DNA of 64,000 nucleotides, taken from assembly GCF_023278565.1 (NCBI RefSeq), contig NC_064677.1, positions 6,944,001 to 7,008,000 on the forward strand, written 5' to 3'. Both the position numbers and the translations under genes were made by a program. Every line of letters begins with the position of its first letter. Positions within the stretch are counted from its first letter, which is position 1. Below, piece after piece: positions 11,532-24,042 of this stretch. The stretch comes from Colletotrichum lupini (lineage: Eukaryota; Ascomycota; Sordariomycetes; Glomerellales; Glomerellaceae). A model generated the notes under the pieces. It saw only the letters and a program-made list of their open reading frames with translations, made no database searches and was not told where the DNA came from.

Positions 11532-14500
11532 CTAATTAGTAATTAAATTCTATTATTATAAATTAGTAAGGTATCTCGCTACGTAAAAGAGACGACTTCT
11601 TAATACCGCACGGGATAGGAGATTTATACTAATTAACCTTACGGAAGTAGACGAAAAAGGAGGCGATTCTTAAATACCGTACGGAATTAAGTAATCGTAG
11701 CCCTTTACTACTTATAAGAGGTTAACGTCTACTATATTAAACTACGCTAATCGATAGAACCGCTTAGGTAACTAGTATTTTACTATCGCTTTAAGTAGCC
11801 TTTTTTACTAAATAACTTCCCCGCGGCCGGCCCGCGATTAGAAATTAACTAGCTAAATTAATAAAAGGAATTCCCTATACGACGATTATTTACTTAATTA
11901 ATTAGCGCGACGAACGGGCTTAATAATATAGTATAAAAGAGTACTACGCGATCGAAGAAGGGGATCTCTAAATATAGATATTCTTACTTAGTAACAAAGG
12001 TAACCCTATAGGAGTTATTAAGCTAAGAGATCTATAGTATATAGAAAAGTCTACTACTACGGGGATCTTACGGAGGTCCTAATAGTATTAAGTTAAGAGT
12101 ATTACGGATTTCAGAAATTAACTTAGGAAGAAGGCAGCTACCCTAAAGTAGTCCTACGACCTCCCGCTAGAGTTATTATTAGCCTAAGAAAAGGCTAAAA
12201 AAACGAGGATCTAAAGGAAAAAAAAAGAATCCTCTAGAGGGCCGCTAAAGGGCTTCTTTTTATACTAGCTTACGGCGCGAGATTATTAATTTTAAAAAAT
12301 CGGTAATTAATAAAAATCCCGAGACTAATTACTATATCTTATTACGGTAATATAAACGTCTACCGCTACTATTATTAAAAAGAACTACTAGAACCTACCC
12401 TTTTATACTAAACGAAAAGGAGGATCTTAGTAAGTACGATAGCTAGCGATTTAAAAAGGTAGTAGTAATCGCTAAAAATAGTAAAAACGAGAGTAATAGC
12501 GAGACGGCGAGAGGAAGTAGGAATCTTTTAGACCCCGATAAATTCGTTAGGTAGTAAAAGCACAGATTTACTACGACTAGCGCACAGATTAAATATATCC
12601 TTATTAAAATTAAATACGCTAATAATTACTAATACGGGCATAAGCTAGAATACGACCCTTAGCGAGTTAGGGTAAAAAAAAAGAGGACGAAACCCGATCT
12701 TAGATAGAATCCTAATCCCTTATAAGTAAGTAAATATTAACCCGGATTATTAGGGGACGTAGATATATAGAATTGCGGATTAGTTTAATAATAAGTAAAT
12801 TAACGCGGTATTAATCTATTTAACTAAGGTTTATAAGAAAAAGGGGCTATAGGGGTAACCCCTATTTTACGAGATCGTAAACGACCTTAGCTATTAGCTA
12901 GACGAATAGTTCGTAAGCGTAAGCCTAGGAATTATAAAAGTAGTTAATAGATTTTTCTTTAGGCAAGGGGTATTATTAGCGTAATTATAATCGTAAAAAC
13001 CTTACGAAATCCTAGTAGTAACGATTATAAAAGAGGAATTCGTAATATAGACCTAGGTATAAGTCGATAGGGCGTATAATCGCTTTAACGAATTTAAAAA
13101 AAGGGTAAACGACCTAGATTTCTTTTTTATAATTACTAACGGCAATCTATCGTTATAGAAGGATATATAGAGGTAAAATATAGTATTAGAAGTACGATAA
13201 TTAATAATTCTGCCTATTTTAATCTATAGCTCGTTGCCGCTATTAATACGAAATTCGGTACTAATTAGCTAGTAAGAAAGGAGGCAGACTACTTAAAGTC
13301 ATTAATAGTACGTAGCGACGCAGGGATCGCATATAGATATTAAAAATCTAGTAATAAATACGAGGTAATTTATAGACCTTAAGAAGATCTTCCTAAAAAA
13401 GAAATTATACTCTAGGGGGAAGTATAAGGTCTTATAAGAAACCTTAATAATATTTTATAATTACTACGAAAAAGTTAGAATTAGGGAATACTAATACTAT
13501 TTAGTAATTAATGTCGTACTCGTAGGTAAAGCCTCTAATTACTATTACGAAGCGGTGCGTAATCTCGATCGAAACGACTTTTTTAGTATAATTAACGTAA
13601 TCCGAAGCCGCTTCGAGACCTATAATAGGAATCTAGAGCTCCTATTTAAGTTACGAGCGATTTTTTTTATATTTATAGCTAGGATAATAGAGGGCAAATT
13701 GCGAGTAGAAATCCTCGAAGAGCTTATTAATCGAATTAATAAGCTAGCGAAAACCTAGCTAAATAAGGGGACTAACGAGCGGAAAGTCGGATATTTTTAT
13801 ACCGCAATCTAGCGCGTTCTAAAAGTAAAAATAACTCTATACTAAGTACCCGAAGACTACGAGACGCTCTACTCGAGGCTAAGATCTAGTTTTAATATTA
13901 AGGTAAGAATACCGTATTAAACCTACCTCTAAGCATACAACGGCCCTTATTAATAGTATTAAGTCGACCGAACGTATAATAAGAAAAAAAAGGAAGCTAG
14001 GTACGGTAATTACTAATAGGGAATCCTAGATTCGTTAAATAAGTAGAGATTTAACTCGCGAGTAGGGTAACGGAAGAAGTAGTATTTTATTTATAAAAAG
14101 GATAGATATTAGTTAAGTAACCACTCTAAAAAAGAGCGTACTAAATTATACGAATAATATAGAAAATCGAGGGTAGTAAATAGTAAAACTAGCCCTTATT
14201 AATTTAACTAATTCCTTGTTATATATAAGGGTAGATCTGGGGGTACGGAACTTAGTAAAAGTAGCTAATTTAGTAGCTTAAAGCACCCGCACCCTATAGG
14301 AAATTTAGAAAATAAGGAAGATCTTACCCCCTATACTAACGAATTAGATTATAACGAAGTCGATAATATTAACTACTCTTTCTTCGCCCCGTTAGCCTCG
14401 GGAGGATATATAAAGCTAAATAAATAAAAGGTAATAGAAGCCCTTAATAAGTAAGCTTTTATTTACGGATAGTAAGGGAAGGTCCTTTAGATAACGGATA

Positions 14501-17500
14501 CGGAGGTAGGTAAAAGGACGAATCTAATAGCGCAGAATTCTACTCTCTTAATATCTAAAGAAAAGAGATAGGGTGCTAAGTAATTCTAGGGGTAGCTAGA
14601 GGGGTCCTTTTTATACTACTTAGATTACTTAAATACTAAGCTCGTATAAGTATTCTATACGAATAAAAGGTACGGCCTAGATAATTTCTATAAGATTATC
14701 CTAGATATTAGAGTATCGTAATAGTTAATAAGAAGAAAAGGGTAATTCTAAGTACTATAAAAAATCGCGTTAGTAACGCTTGATACGTTAATAGTGGGTA
14801 TTACGAGGATTAGCTTCGGCCTAGGTAAGGAAATCGTTACCCTAAGTACGGTAGAAGTAGAGACGCACTTCGGAACGATAACTTTCTATATCCTACCCGT
14901 TAATACCCCATTTCTCCTATATTTAAAAGATATAGATCGACTAGGTATTATATTCGATAATACGAGGAATAGAATCTCTAGCTATAAGTACTTCGAAATA
15001 GTCAAACGACGATAGGGGTACGCGTTTATAAGGCTTACTAACGATATAAAGTCGATTAATTATTTAATAAAAAGTAAGCTTAAATAACTATATTAGAGAT
15101 TTAGCTACCCGTTAGTTACGAGGCTATATAACTTCTTAAAGTATTTAGGTAATAATAATATCAAAATAGGGGCGCTAGAGTAGTTAACGAAAGTATATTA
15201 CTAATGCTAAATAAATGCGCAGAGCCTACGCAAATTTAAATTTAAATTACGTAATGAGCTTAACTTTAATTAGGAAATTGTCGTTAATATCTTCTACTTA
15301 AATAGTCGACCGGTCCTATATATAATTAACGAGGCTATATTATTCTAAATAGGGCAATTCTTATGGGATTTATAAGTAAAAATAGTATAGGTAGCTCTGC
15401 GAAAAAGCTAGATTAATATATACTAGGGACCGCTAGATAGTATTAGAACCGACGCTAGTACTAATTTTAAGTTAGTAGAATTTAAGGAAAATACGACGGC
15501 CTACGGTATATAGTTAAAAGTCGTGCCCGTCGAAGCGCACTATAGTATTAAAAAGGTAGAAAGGGCGCACTAGTAGTTAAAAAGAGCGTTTAAAATTATT
15601 AAAAAGGAAAATCCCGATTTCGATAATAACGAATTCCTCTAGACGGTACTTAAATACTATAACGACACTATGGGGCCTAACGGGCTTATACCGACGCTTT
15701 TAGTATTTAGAGTATATTTAAGAACGACCTTAGCCTCGCTACTATTACTAGATATAAGCTAGCGAGCTTAAGTAATTAAAAAAGTAATACGGGTATTGCG
15801 CGAGGTAAGTATAAAAAGGTAAGTTAATAAGGTAATTACTACGCATAATAGGCCCGACATAGGGGTTAATTTAAATATACCCCTAAATTCGGATATACGA
15901 GTATAGCGCGAAATTACTTAATAATAGGCTGGGCTATATAAATTAATTTCTATTAACGAGCGTTTTTACGTAGTCGCGAGAGATCGCGACTAGCTACTCG
16001 AGGTATTAATTATAGTAATTAGACTATATTATATAGATCCTATCGAGGTAATTTCTAGCCTATAAGAAGAAAAGGAGCTAGGGGAAGCTATATAACCCGC
16101 GGTAGAGGTATAGGAAATTATCCTTAATAAAATCGTCGTAATAGTACTAATAGACGACGAGGAAGAGGAAATTACTAAAAGGGTACTAATATTACTAGCG
16201 AGACGTCGTAAAAGACCACGGCGGCAAGCCCTAACGTAGCAATTTATTACTAATAACGAGGTAATTAATACTTTTTATATAGTAAAAGAAAAAGCCGATT
16301 TCGAGCTAGTAGTTAAACTACGTAAGGAAGGCGTAATTATAACTACTAGAAAGCTATATAAGGGATTAGATCTTATCGAAGTAGACACTCTTCGCGATCG
16401 AGGGGTCTATTAATTTATCCTATACGACCTAGAAAAATATATAAACCTCCGTATATTTAAATTACGAATAGTTCGTGAGATTAAAAGGAAAGGAATACCC
16501 TAGCCGTATGAGAAGTCTAGATATATAATTTAGGGGTACGGTAACGTTAAAAAGGCAACGCTACTTATATAATCGCCCACTATATAGCGCTATAGCTAAC
16601 GATTAATAATAGCACTAATAGCATCGCTACGGAAGAAGGGATACGAGATTTAGAGCCGTAATATTACCTAGGCCTATACCCAATCGGCTATAGGGCTTAT
16701 AAGGAAAATCCTGGCTTATTTACTAAAAGAAATGGCTAGTAAGTACCCAGAAGGCACGATTATTAAAGTACTTAAGCTACTATATAAGCTCGCAGAATCG
16801 GGTACCCATTAGTAAGCCACTTACTACGATTTTTATATTAATTAATTATTAATAATTACCTCTACGTACGACCCGTACCTACTAGTCGCGGAGCATAAAG
16901 GTAACTAATTTAGGATTATTAAAATATAAACCGATAATATATTAGGCCTATTTAATATTAACTTTATAAAGAAGGAGGATAAGGAGCTCTAAAAAGCGGG
17001 CTTCGTAGCGAAGCTAAAAGAGGTCCTTATAATAAATACCCCCCTAGTATTTAACGGCGGGATTCTTATAATCGAAGGGGAAACTATCGTTTTCTAATAA
17101 AAGGGGCAGGGCGAGAAGATTAACCTCGTCGACCCGAATATAATTAATATTAAGAAGCGGTATAAGGCTAAGCTTATGCGAGGGGTATATATTATAAGTA
17201 TTTATTAGCCTAAAGTAACTTTTAATTACGCTAGGGTAGCGTAGGCTATAAATCTAACTAAACGAGACGTCGAGGTACTTAATAAGCGGCTTAAGTAGTA
17301 ATAAACGAATCTCGATCGAGGTCTTATCTATTACCTAATCGACCTTGCGACTAATAAGCTTTACGTCTTTGTTAATAGGTTATTTACGAATAATAACGAC
17401 CTTATTTTGTAATTAGGGTATATTATTATCCTAACTAACGAGAGTATAAGTAAGAGCGAATTTATTATATATAGTAATATAATTTATTACTCGTTAATTA

Positions 17501-17993
17501 AAAATAAGTAGGTAATAAGAAGTATATTAGCGTCGGAAGTCTACGATATAGTTAACGGCGTTAACCTCTCTTATGCAATTTTAACGACGCTAAAGAAGAT
17601 TATTAATCGAATTAGCTTTTTACCTATTCTAACGGTTATTTATACTAATTCTTATTCGCTATACGAATACCTTATTAAATTAGGAACGACGAAGGAAAAG
17701 AGGCTTATAATCGATATTATAGCCCTTAGGTAATCGTACGAAAGGCATAAAATACTCGAGATCTATTAGATTAATAATAAAAATAACCTCGCAAACGCTT
17801 TTATAAAAGTAGTACTAAATAAGGGATTAGAGTAATTCGTAGGTAGTAAAAAAGTTACTATATAAATAGAGGGATAGGTTATATAAAAAGAATAAAAAAA
17901 AGGGGGAAAAGGAGACGACTTAGTAAATAGGCCCGAGGTCGAATTATACCTCTAACTATAGCGGTTAAATTGATAAAAAAAAGAGAAAGTTAG

Positions 17994-18195
17994 TATCGGA
18001 TTAGAAGTCTAATTTAACTATAGTATATAGCCGACTGCGCAGGGGCTAATTAGGGGCCCTATTTACGATTATCGTAACTAACCTAACTTACGGTTAGAAC
18101 CTCCTTTTTATACCTATGCAAATATCTAGATAGTTCAATTGATCTCTTCGTTAACTACGGTTCGAACTAACTACCCTATAATAGGGATACTAACA
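17994..18195 (+). repeat. 3' LTR of Copia copy 1
   Basis: 202 bp, starting TATCGG (RIP form of TGTCGG) and ending GATACTAACA with the terminal CA kept. The flanking GAGAT at 18196-18200 repeats the bases before the left LTR. Confidence 0.93.
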
Positions 18196-18200
18196 GAGAT

Positions 18201-19427
18201 CGACAACTCTGGGAATGGGTGTCTCAACGCATTCGGCAGAGCTAATCCCCAGATCGCCAAGATCTGCCAAATTTTCAGGGATTCTGTGAACCCCAGCCTA
18301 CTGTAAAAAGAAAGCTGCAGGCCGAATGCGTTATGCTTGAGTCTTAGTGCCGACAACTTTGACAACTATGGAAGTAATACCAAAAGTAGAATCTAACGAC
18401 TCATACCGCATGGGGCACTCATAGCTTTCTAAACATCTATCACTTTTCATCGAACTCTAGAAATGTCTCAATTGGTTTATACCCTCAGCTGAAAAAGAAC
18501 GCTAGGACGTATTGCCGACATCATTTTTCGATTGAGATTCGGGTTATACCGTTGTAAGGATACACTACTTCGCTAAATGATGAGCATGATGGCGGGTTGC
18601 AATAGACGAGATCCTCCCGACTGCCCGCCCCTTGCTGTTCGATATAGAGGTGCACTCAAAACGGAGCCTTCGCGGCTGCATGTAGATCTTTTTCTGAAGT
18701 CGTGCAAGGATGGAATCATGGATACACCTGCTTGGAATGAGAAGGAGAAGTTAACTCTTCCTTCAATCCCTGCGCTCTGACACGCTTCTCAGAGCCGCAA
18801 TAGATGGAGATCCAATTTGTATGGCTACCAAGGCGTGAATGTGGGATTAGTCGAATGGAAAACTGGTATACTCTGGTTATTATCCCTTGCCGTCTTCGAT
18901 ATGATGGTGGCATTGGGGAGTAAACGCCAGCACGTGGAATGAAGGCAAGGGACGTAAGATTGTTGTTGTGTGGAGTGCGCTTCAACACCCGGAATGATGC
19001 TGGGATTGAATAATCAGAATGACTAGAGCGACTGCTATGGATCAATGTAGATCATAGACAACTCCGTCTTTGAGATATTTCTGAGATGGCGAGGAATACT
19101 GTCTATGCAGGGGATGGCTTGGATGCCCTCATTCCTTGGGGTCTGAGGAAGACTAGTGAAGCGATTGCTGACGATCTCAGAGTCTTCCGACTGGTCATGT
19201 GTGGAGATAGCATCTGTTGAATAAGTCTTCTCAAGACAGGATGAAATGTATAAAGAGCGTTGCTTGTCCGTCCCTGATAAGACTTCTTTTCCCTTCATCA
19301 TCACACTCAGCAAGCACATCTCATCTGATCATCTTCTCTTCACTCTTCAGCAATCCTCATCCATCTTAATCAGCATCATCTGCCACTTCCAAACTTCGAC
19401 CTTCAAGTCTACCTCAATCTTTTCAAA
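18201..19427. other. intergenic region and hydrophobin promoter
   Basis: Composition returns to normal right after the Copia duplication. Short frames (18171-18365 minus, 18577-18780 plus, 18716-19045 minus, 19035-19319 minus) show no motif. The last 200 bases are the hydrophobin promoter and a long CT-rich leader. Confidence 0.5.
19249..19255 (+). promoter_or_regulatory. TATA box of the hydrophobin gene
   Basis: TATAAAG lies 179 bases before the start codon at 19428. It is followed by a strongly pyrimidine-rich leader rich in TCATC and CTTC motifs, as in highly expressed fungal genes. Assignment is by sequence and position. Confidence 0.6.
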
Positions 19428-19949
19428 ATGCAGTTCTCCACCGCCGTCATCACCGCCATTGCCATGGCCCTCACCGTCACCGCCGCTCCTGGCACCGCTG
19501 CTCCGGTCAAGAGAACCCTCGACACGCTCACCTACGCTGATGCACAGAACGTCTGCGGCCAGAACCTCAGCGTCAGCTGCTGCAACCAGGTCAGCGCCGA
19601 CACCAATGTCAACGACAACTCGGGATCCGGAATCCTCTCCGGCATTCTGGGTGGCGTCCTCGGCAACGGCGGCTTGAAGCTTCTTGATGGATGCTCCTCC
19701 CTCGGAGCTGGAAGTGAGATTCTCCGATACCAAATGTCTCTCTCTAATGCTAACACTCAGTAGTCGCCAACGACCTCTTGAACAGCAAGTGCAAGCAGAG
19801 TGTTGCCTGCTGCAAGTCCGATGGCAACACCGTGAGTCCTCACCGAACTAATATGACGAATCGCAGACTTCAGCTGACTTTGATTTCTTCAGGCTTCCGG
19901 TCTCGTTGCTGTCCAGCTTCCTTGCATCCCCATCTCTGGCCTTTTGTAA
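19428..19949 (+). CDS. class I hydrophobin
   Basis: Three exons, 19428-19713, 19761-19831 and 19893-19949, with introns of 47 and 61 bp; the spliced protein has 137 residues. A signal peptide (MQFSTAVITAIAMALTVTAA) precedes the mature part. The eight cysteines follow the hydrophobin order C, CC, C, C, CC, C: VCGQNLSVSCC, LLDGC, SKCKQSVACC and QLPCIP. The long spacer between the third and fourth cysteines (about 37 residues, Gly/Ser/Asn-rich with ILSGILGGVLG) points to class I. Such proteins are secreted and self-assemble at the air-water boundary, coating hyphae and spores. The strong promoter context agrees with this. A gene predictor that ignores the introns would end at 19763 and lose four cysteines. 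Confidence 0.93.
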
Positions 19950-20865
19950 GGAAACCCAGAGGTCTCCATCTTCATATTAATGGTTGTTCAACTATTTGGA
20001 ACTACGGGACTACTTGGCTGAAGGGCACGATGGAGGATTCGGGGTGGTGTATGAGTTCGAGGCAACAAGATGGATTCGATTCGCGATTAGGGTTCTACTC
20101 TGATAGATAGCTTTCAAAGGCTTTCAAATATACTTATTTCCTTTCAAACTTTTGCCCTAAGAACATCCGAGAAGAGTAGAATGAATTCTCAAGCAATAGT
20201 CCTAGATTCATGCCGGATGGATTATGGATCATGGATGTCAAGATGACGAGTTACAATTATCATGGTCAATATGCCTACCCATATCTCAAGCAAACACGAG
20301 TGGATTTTTCTTTTCGGAAAGCAAAAGCATCACTGTGACGTACCAGGCTGATGTACCCACAGCCTAAATGTCCTACCTCGAGCTAAGATATCACTACCTC
20401 TGGGAGAAACGTTTACAGGGTATGTCGGGAATCACGGACATTTTGTCAAGCCGGATACCATGGCTCTAGACTACGCATCTATTCACTTGAGACAGGGCTG
20501 ATATTAAACGGAAAACAAGAAAAGAACTAAGAGGTACGTCGGAGATTCATCCGAACGCTTCGTTCCCTAGGTGGTGGTTGCCTGACTAATCGGGTTCGTC
20601 GGAATTCCGAAGAGTCCCGTACTTAAGCGACGAATGAATACAACCGTATTCCTAACTCAAGCGACTTTTGAATTGTATCCGAAGCCCTATGCAGGCATTG
20701 CCACGAGGACGCTCCCGCGAATATTGCGGGGTGCAGCGCGTGCGGAGGTCGGGACGAGCAAAAATCCCGTCGCTAAGGATAGTCGAGTCGATCTCTCAGG
20801 AGAGGAGCACGCCTATCTCCTAAGTCCCCAAAAGCGATCATCGTTGCTCTGTCTCGTGTTATAAG
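19950..20865. other. intergenic region
   Basis: Holds the 3' end of the hydrophobin gene and the upstream region of the oxygenase-like gene. A frame at 20634-20864 has no recognisable content. No RNA gene or clear repeat is seen. Confidence 0.5.
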
Positions 20866-21957
20866 ATGGACAGAGGACCACTTCTGATACTAATGGCAGA
20901 AGAGACATTAAATGCTTCTGCGATACACCCGATATTCAAATCTTTGAACTGCAACAATTACATCATGAACCCCTTGAACTCTCAAATCTCCCAAGACAGT
21001 TACCATTGGATCTCGAAAGCAATCGATAGTTTGGATCCCGAGACGGACTATGAGACCATATGGCGTCTGACATCAAGCTACCAGCTTTCTGACTTCGCCA
21101 ACAACTTGATCTACACCCTTACCTTCCCCAACTTTGTCATTCCCCTACATGGAGCGGAAGTAGTGTGGCGCTCTGACGGCGGCAAAGTCGTCCATAAAGC
21201 CGTCGACAGAGTCGAGAAGACGGAGCACTACAATATGGCGTGGTGGTACTACGGTCCCAGTGATCAACGTTGCCGAGATGCCGTTGAGAGAATCAATCAG
21301 CTACACGCTGGGCTCGCGCGACAGTACCCTGGAAGATTTTCCCACAACGAGGACTACGTCTACACCCTGACCTTCAGCGCCGTGTTGATGCATCGCCTGA
21401 GGATACGGCTCGGTCTGTCAGGTTTCACGGAAAAGCAGCAGATTGCTGCTCACCACTTCTGGCGGGACATGGGTCCTCTGTTCAAAGTCGAAGGCAAAGG
21501 AACTGTGAAGGACTATCCAGGAGATTTTGATGGATGTATAGCTTTCTGCGAGGCGTATGAGAGTACACCTCGAGAGTACAACGAGAAATCTCGATACATC
21601 GGTTTATCCATCTTCAATCTCTTTGCTTACCGCTATTTCCCACCGGGCCTGCGATGGTTCGGCATGGCGTTCCCTCGAGCGCTTTCTCTGCCTACGACAC
21701 TGAGCGCTTTTCGCATCGAGCCGGCCAACCCCTTACTGGCAGCCATAATCATCTTCATCGTGAGAACAGTGTTCCTCGTCACGGAGATCTTGCTGCCCGA
21801 TCCCAAAATTCCATTCTTCGAAAGATTGGAGACACTGCCAGAGATGGAGGCACAAAAGCGGAAAGAGGAGATAAGGGCCTTGGACAAGTCCTATGAGCAA
21901 TTCATCATGTCTCAGTTGAGCGGTCCAGGCTGTCCGTTTAGCGCAAAGATGCAATAG
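20866..21957 (+). CDS. MpaB-like / DUF2236 oxygenase-domain protein
   Basis: An intronless 363-residue protein. The order HAGLARQYPGRFSHNEDYVY (about residues 147-166), then FWRDMGPLFKVEG (about 198-210) and a DFDGCIAFCEAYE stretch (about 220-232) fits the family of ER-bound oxygenase MpaB and rubber-oxygenase-like proteins (DUF2236). In these, conserved histidines hold a haem used for oxidative cleavage of isoprenoid chains; H147 is a good candidate ligand. A hydrophobic segment near residues 288-309 (AAIIIFIVRTVFLVTEIL) is the likely membrane anchor. MpaB itself works in mycophenolic acid synthesis, but no synthase lies nearby, so a housekeeping or unknown substrate is as likely. A second in-frame ATG ten codons downstream is an alternative start. 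Confidence 0.8.
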   Translation: MDRGPLLILMAEETLNASAIHPIFKSLNCNNYIMNPLNSQISQDSYHWISKAIDSLDPETDYETIWRLTSSYQLSDFANNLIYTLTFPNFVIPLHGAEVVWRSDGGKVVHKAVDRVEKTEHYNMAWWYYGPSDQRCRDAVERINQLHAGLARQYPGRFSHNEDYVYTLTFSAVLMHRLRIRLGLSGFTEKQQIAAHHFWRDMGPLFKVEGKGTVKDYPGDFDGCIAFCEAYESTPREYNEKSRYIGLSIFNLFAYRYFPPGLRWFGMAFPRALSLPTTLSAFRIEPANPLLAAIIIFIVRTVFLVTEILLPDPKIPFFERLETLPEMEAQKRKEEIRALDKSYEQFIMSQLSGPGCPFSAKMQ

Positions 21958-22068
21958 GTATCACAAGCTGGAAACTTGCTACCGAGTATCGGCCAGACAG
22001 AAACAATGTCTTTGGCATAATTCCTCAATGATCTATCATCTATCGAAATAATGAACATCTAAGTCGCT

Positions 22069-23499
22069 TTAAGTCCTAATTGTCTCCTTCTTGAGCCAAT
22101 CTCGCCAACTCTGGTCGGCAAGAATATGTCTGACTCTAGCCTCGAGCCATTCTGTATTTCCCCAGAAGCCCCAAGATGCCTGGAAGCGGCACCAATCCAC
22201 CAAGGCAGTCTCCCAGTGTCGCACGAACGTCTCCCAATCATAATTCTCGGGCCCCTTACCTGTCGGCTTTTGGCTCAGGAGAGTACTTCGATACTGCTCC
22301 AGAATAATCCTCTCACCCTTATCCATGGCTAGCTGATCCGGTATGTCTTCGTGCTGAGTGAGCATCTCAACGGGGACCGAACAGGTGAAAAGCTTAGCGA
22401 GATCGCAGCTGCCAATTCCGAGTCCCGCGTACTGGAAGTCGAAGAAAGCCACCTTGTCGCCAGATTGAGTCGTGAAGAGGTTTTCGGACTTGACGTCGCC
22501 GTGGATGTATGTCTCAAACGGCCTGCCAGATGGTGTGAGGAAGTCGGCAACTAGCTCGGCAATCGAAGAGGATGAACCCTCGACGGGGTCGCAGAATGCC
22601 GAAGACCATTCGGAATAGTCGTCTCTGCAAAGCGATCCGTATTCTTTCCGTCTGGTAGCAAGGTATGTGTACCCTCCGTTCAGCCACATCTTGGGCTCCG
22701 TAACGCCATTACCAGCCTCCCTTCGTTTCGCCTCTTCAAGCGGGGGCAGCACAAATTGCCCAAGGTCATCCGGCAGCGATGCCCAAGAGCTGCTGTGATA
22801 CTTTGCCAGCCAGTCCAGCGCAGCATTCACCTGCTTGCGATTGAGGACCAATCTCTTTTCACCAGCCACGGGAAACTCTGGCCGCAGGTCCGTGATGATG
22901 GTGGCGGTGAGACCCTCAAGCTCTTCCTTGCGGGGCTTGCCCTCCATATCTAGAGTGGAAGCGAGGCACTTTGCGACAGCGACATCATCTGATAATCGCG
23001 GTGCAATCTCTTGGTAGAAGTATTGCTCCACCTCGTAGCTTAACATCTTGCGCAGGTGGCCCTCATCTGTTCCCTTGGCGCGTGGCGGTGAGATGAGTTT
23101 GATGATGAGGCGATATGTCCCATCTTCTTCTGAATGGATAGCTAGCGGGTTTTGATTCGAGTTGGCGACACCATTGGTGTTAGCAAGCTTTGCAGTGAGG
23201 GCACAGATGTGGCCGTAGCCCGCCCAGAGAGTTTGAAGCTCAGTGAGGGAGACGAGCTCAAGGCCTAGCCATGAGAGCATGATTTCGGCGACATGACGAG
23301 GCTGCTTGAGAGAAGCCATGGCGATGGAGAATGTGGCTGCCGCGAATACCAATTGAGTGCTGCCGATGCTAATTCCCGTGAATGGCGCCTGAGCGATGAG
23401 ATGAGTGAAGTTGGATGAGAGTTGATGAGGTTCAGTGAGCGCCACATCCATTTCGAGAACGTTTCTCAGGTGGGTCCCGATAACTTCGTCCAGTCTCAA
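22069..23499 (-). CDS. APH/CHK-like small-molecule kinase
   Basis: An intronless frame of 476 codons. The kinase core is clear: LIIKL with the ATP-binding lysine (about residue 134), EVEQYFYQE (156-164) with the partner glutamate, YIHGDVKSENLF (331-342) as the Brenner-type catalytic loop, and FFDFQYAGLGIGSCDLAKLF (352-371) as the metal-binding motif. This is the pattern of the ecdysteroid-kinase/CHK and aminoglycoside-phosphotransferase superfamily, which phosphorylates small hydroxylated or amino compounds rather than proteins. Homologues usually start nearer to MASLKQP, residue 61 of the frame (start at 23319), so the first 60 residues may be leader or a wrong extension. It converges on the MpaB-like gene with only 111 bp between stop codons. 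Substrate is unknown. Confidence 0.85.
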   Translation of the reverse strand: MRLDEVIGTHLRNVLEMDVALTEPHQLSSNFTHLIAQAPFTGISIGSTQLVFAAATFSIAMASLKQPRHVAEIMLSWLGLELVSLTELQTLWAGYGHICALTAKLANTNGVANSNQNPLAIHSEEDGTYRLIIKLISPPRAKGTDEGHLRKMLSYEVEQYFYQEIAPRLSDDVAVAKCLASTLDMEGKPRKEELEGLTATIITDLRPEFPVAGEKRLVLNRKQVNAALDWLAKYHSSSWASLPDDLGQFVLPPLEEAKRREAGNGVTEPKMWLNGGYTYLATRRKEYGSLCRDDYSEWSSAFCDPVEGSSSSIAELVADFLTPSGRPFETYIHGDVKSENLFTTQSGDKVAFFDFQYAGLGIGSCDLAKLFTCSVPVEMLTQHEDIPDQLAMDKGERIILEQYRSTLLSQKPTGKGPENYDWETFVRHWETALVDWCRFQASWGFWGNTEWLEARVRHILADQSWRDWLKKETIRT

Positions 23500-24042
23500 G
23501 CTGCCATGGACTCAATAAGGAGTAAGAAAATTTGCAACAGCTGCGCGAGTTTGTGAATTCCGAAATTCGAAAAGCCGATTGGAAAACAGAACTTGAAAAG
23601 CAAAATTCAGAACTTGTCAGCACAGCTGAAAGTAAGTTGTCAATCACCTAACATCTCATGCAAGTCCTGGCTCGGCGTTTATCAGCCGTACAAACTATGC
23701 TTGCGCAGCTGGCGCCACCTGGGGAGAGCAAGTGGGAGAAAATCCGAGCACAAACATGTCACTCATCGTCATTGTAAACTTGCTCACTCTCACGACCTCA
23801 CCATTAGACTCCTACCGTTCACCGGCCAAGGTATCGGGGTAGAATAATAAAGCCACCAACATGTGGTTGGGGAGTTTGGGATAATCTCAGCGATCTGCCC
23901 TCAGGCCATCAAGGTGCCTTTTAGCCCCGCCGCAAGATACTCCTACTAAAGGCGGACTTCAAGACGCCGTCGTCAGCTCCCGTATCAAGAGCATAAAGTT
24001 CTGTCTTCACGAATTCATTTCGCCTCTCATACTAAAAGAAAC
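23500..24042. other. divergent promoter region
   Basis: A gap of 543 bp between the kinase (minus) and the PARG-like gene (plus), which are transcribed away from each other. If the kinase starts at 23319 the gap is 723 bp. No open frame of note and no repeat; it likely serves both genes. Confidence 0.5.

Larger units (their letters stand above)
11330..18195 (+). mobile_element. complete RIP-mutated Ty1/Copia retrotransposon (copy 1)
   Basis: A 6866-bp element with 202-bp LTRs that begin TG (RIP-altered to TA in the right copy) and end CA (altered to TA in the left copy). It is flanked on both sides by GAGAT (11325-11329 and 18196-18200), a perfect 5-bp target duplication. Ignoring RIP stops, the plus strand reads in Copia order: gag region (about 12900-13760), protease with LDT followed by PVNTPFLLYLKDIDRLG (about 14770-15010), integrase ending in YYNDTMGPNGLIPTLLVF (about 15080-15740), reverse transcriptase with AYTQSA and a TDN where intact copies have TDD (about 16430-17090), and RNase H (about 17320-17850). 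Every frame is full of TAA and TAG and CpA/TpG are almost absent, so it is dead. A purine-rich tract lies just before the 3' LTR. Confidence 0.95.

Noticed and set aside
13555..15015. Small genes at 13555-13758 and 14794-15015
   Set aside because: They are RIP-spared parts of gag and protease of Copia copy 1, in frame with the rest of the element, not independent genes.
19428..19763. A 111-residue intronless hydrophobin
   Set aside because: It would have only four of eight cysteines; two regular introns restore the full pattern to 19949.
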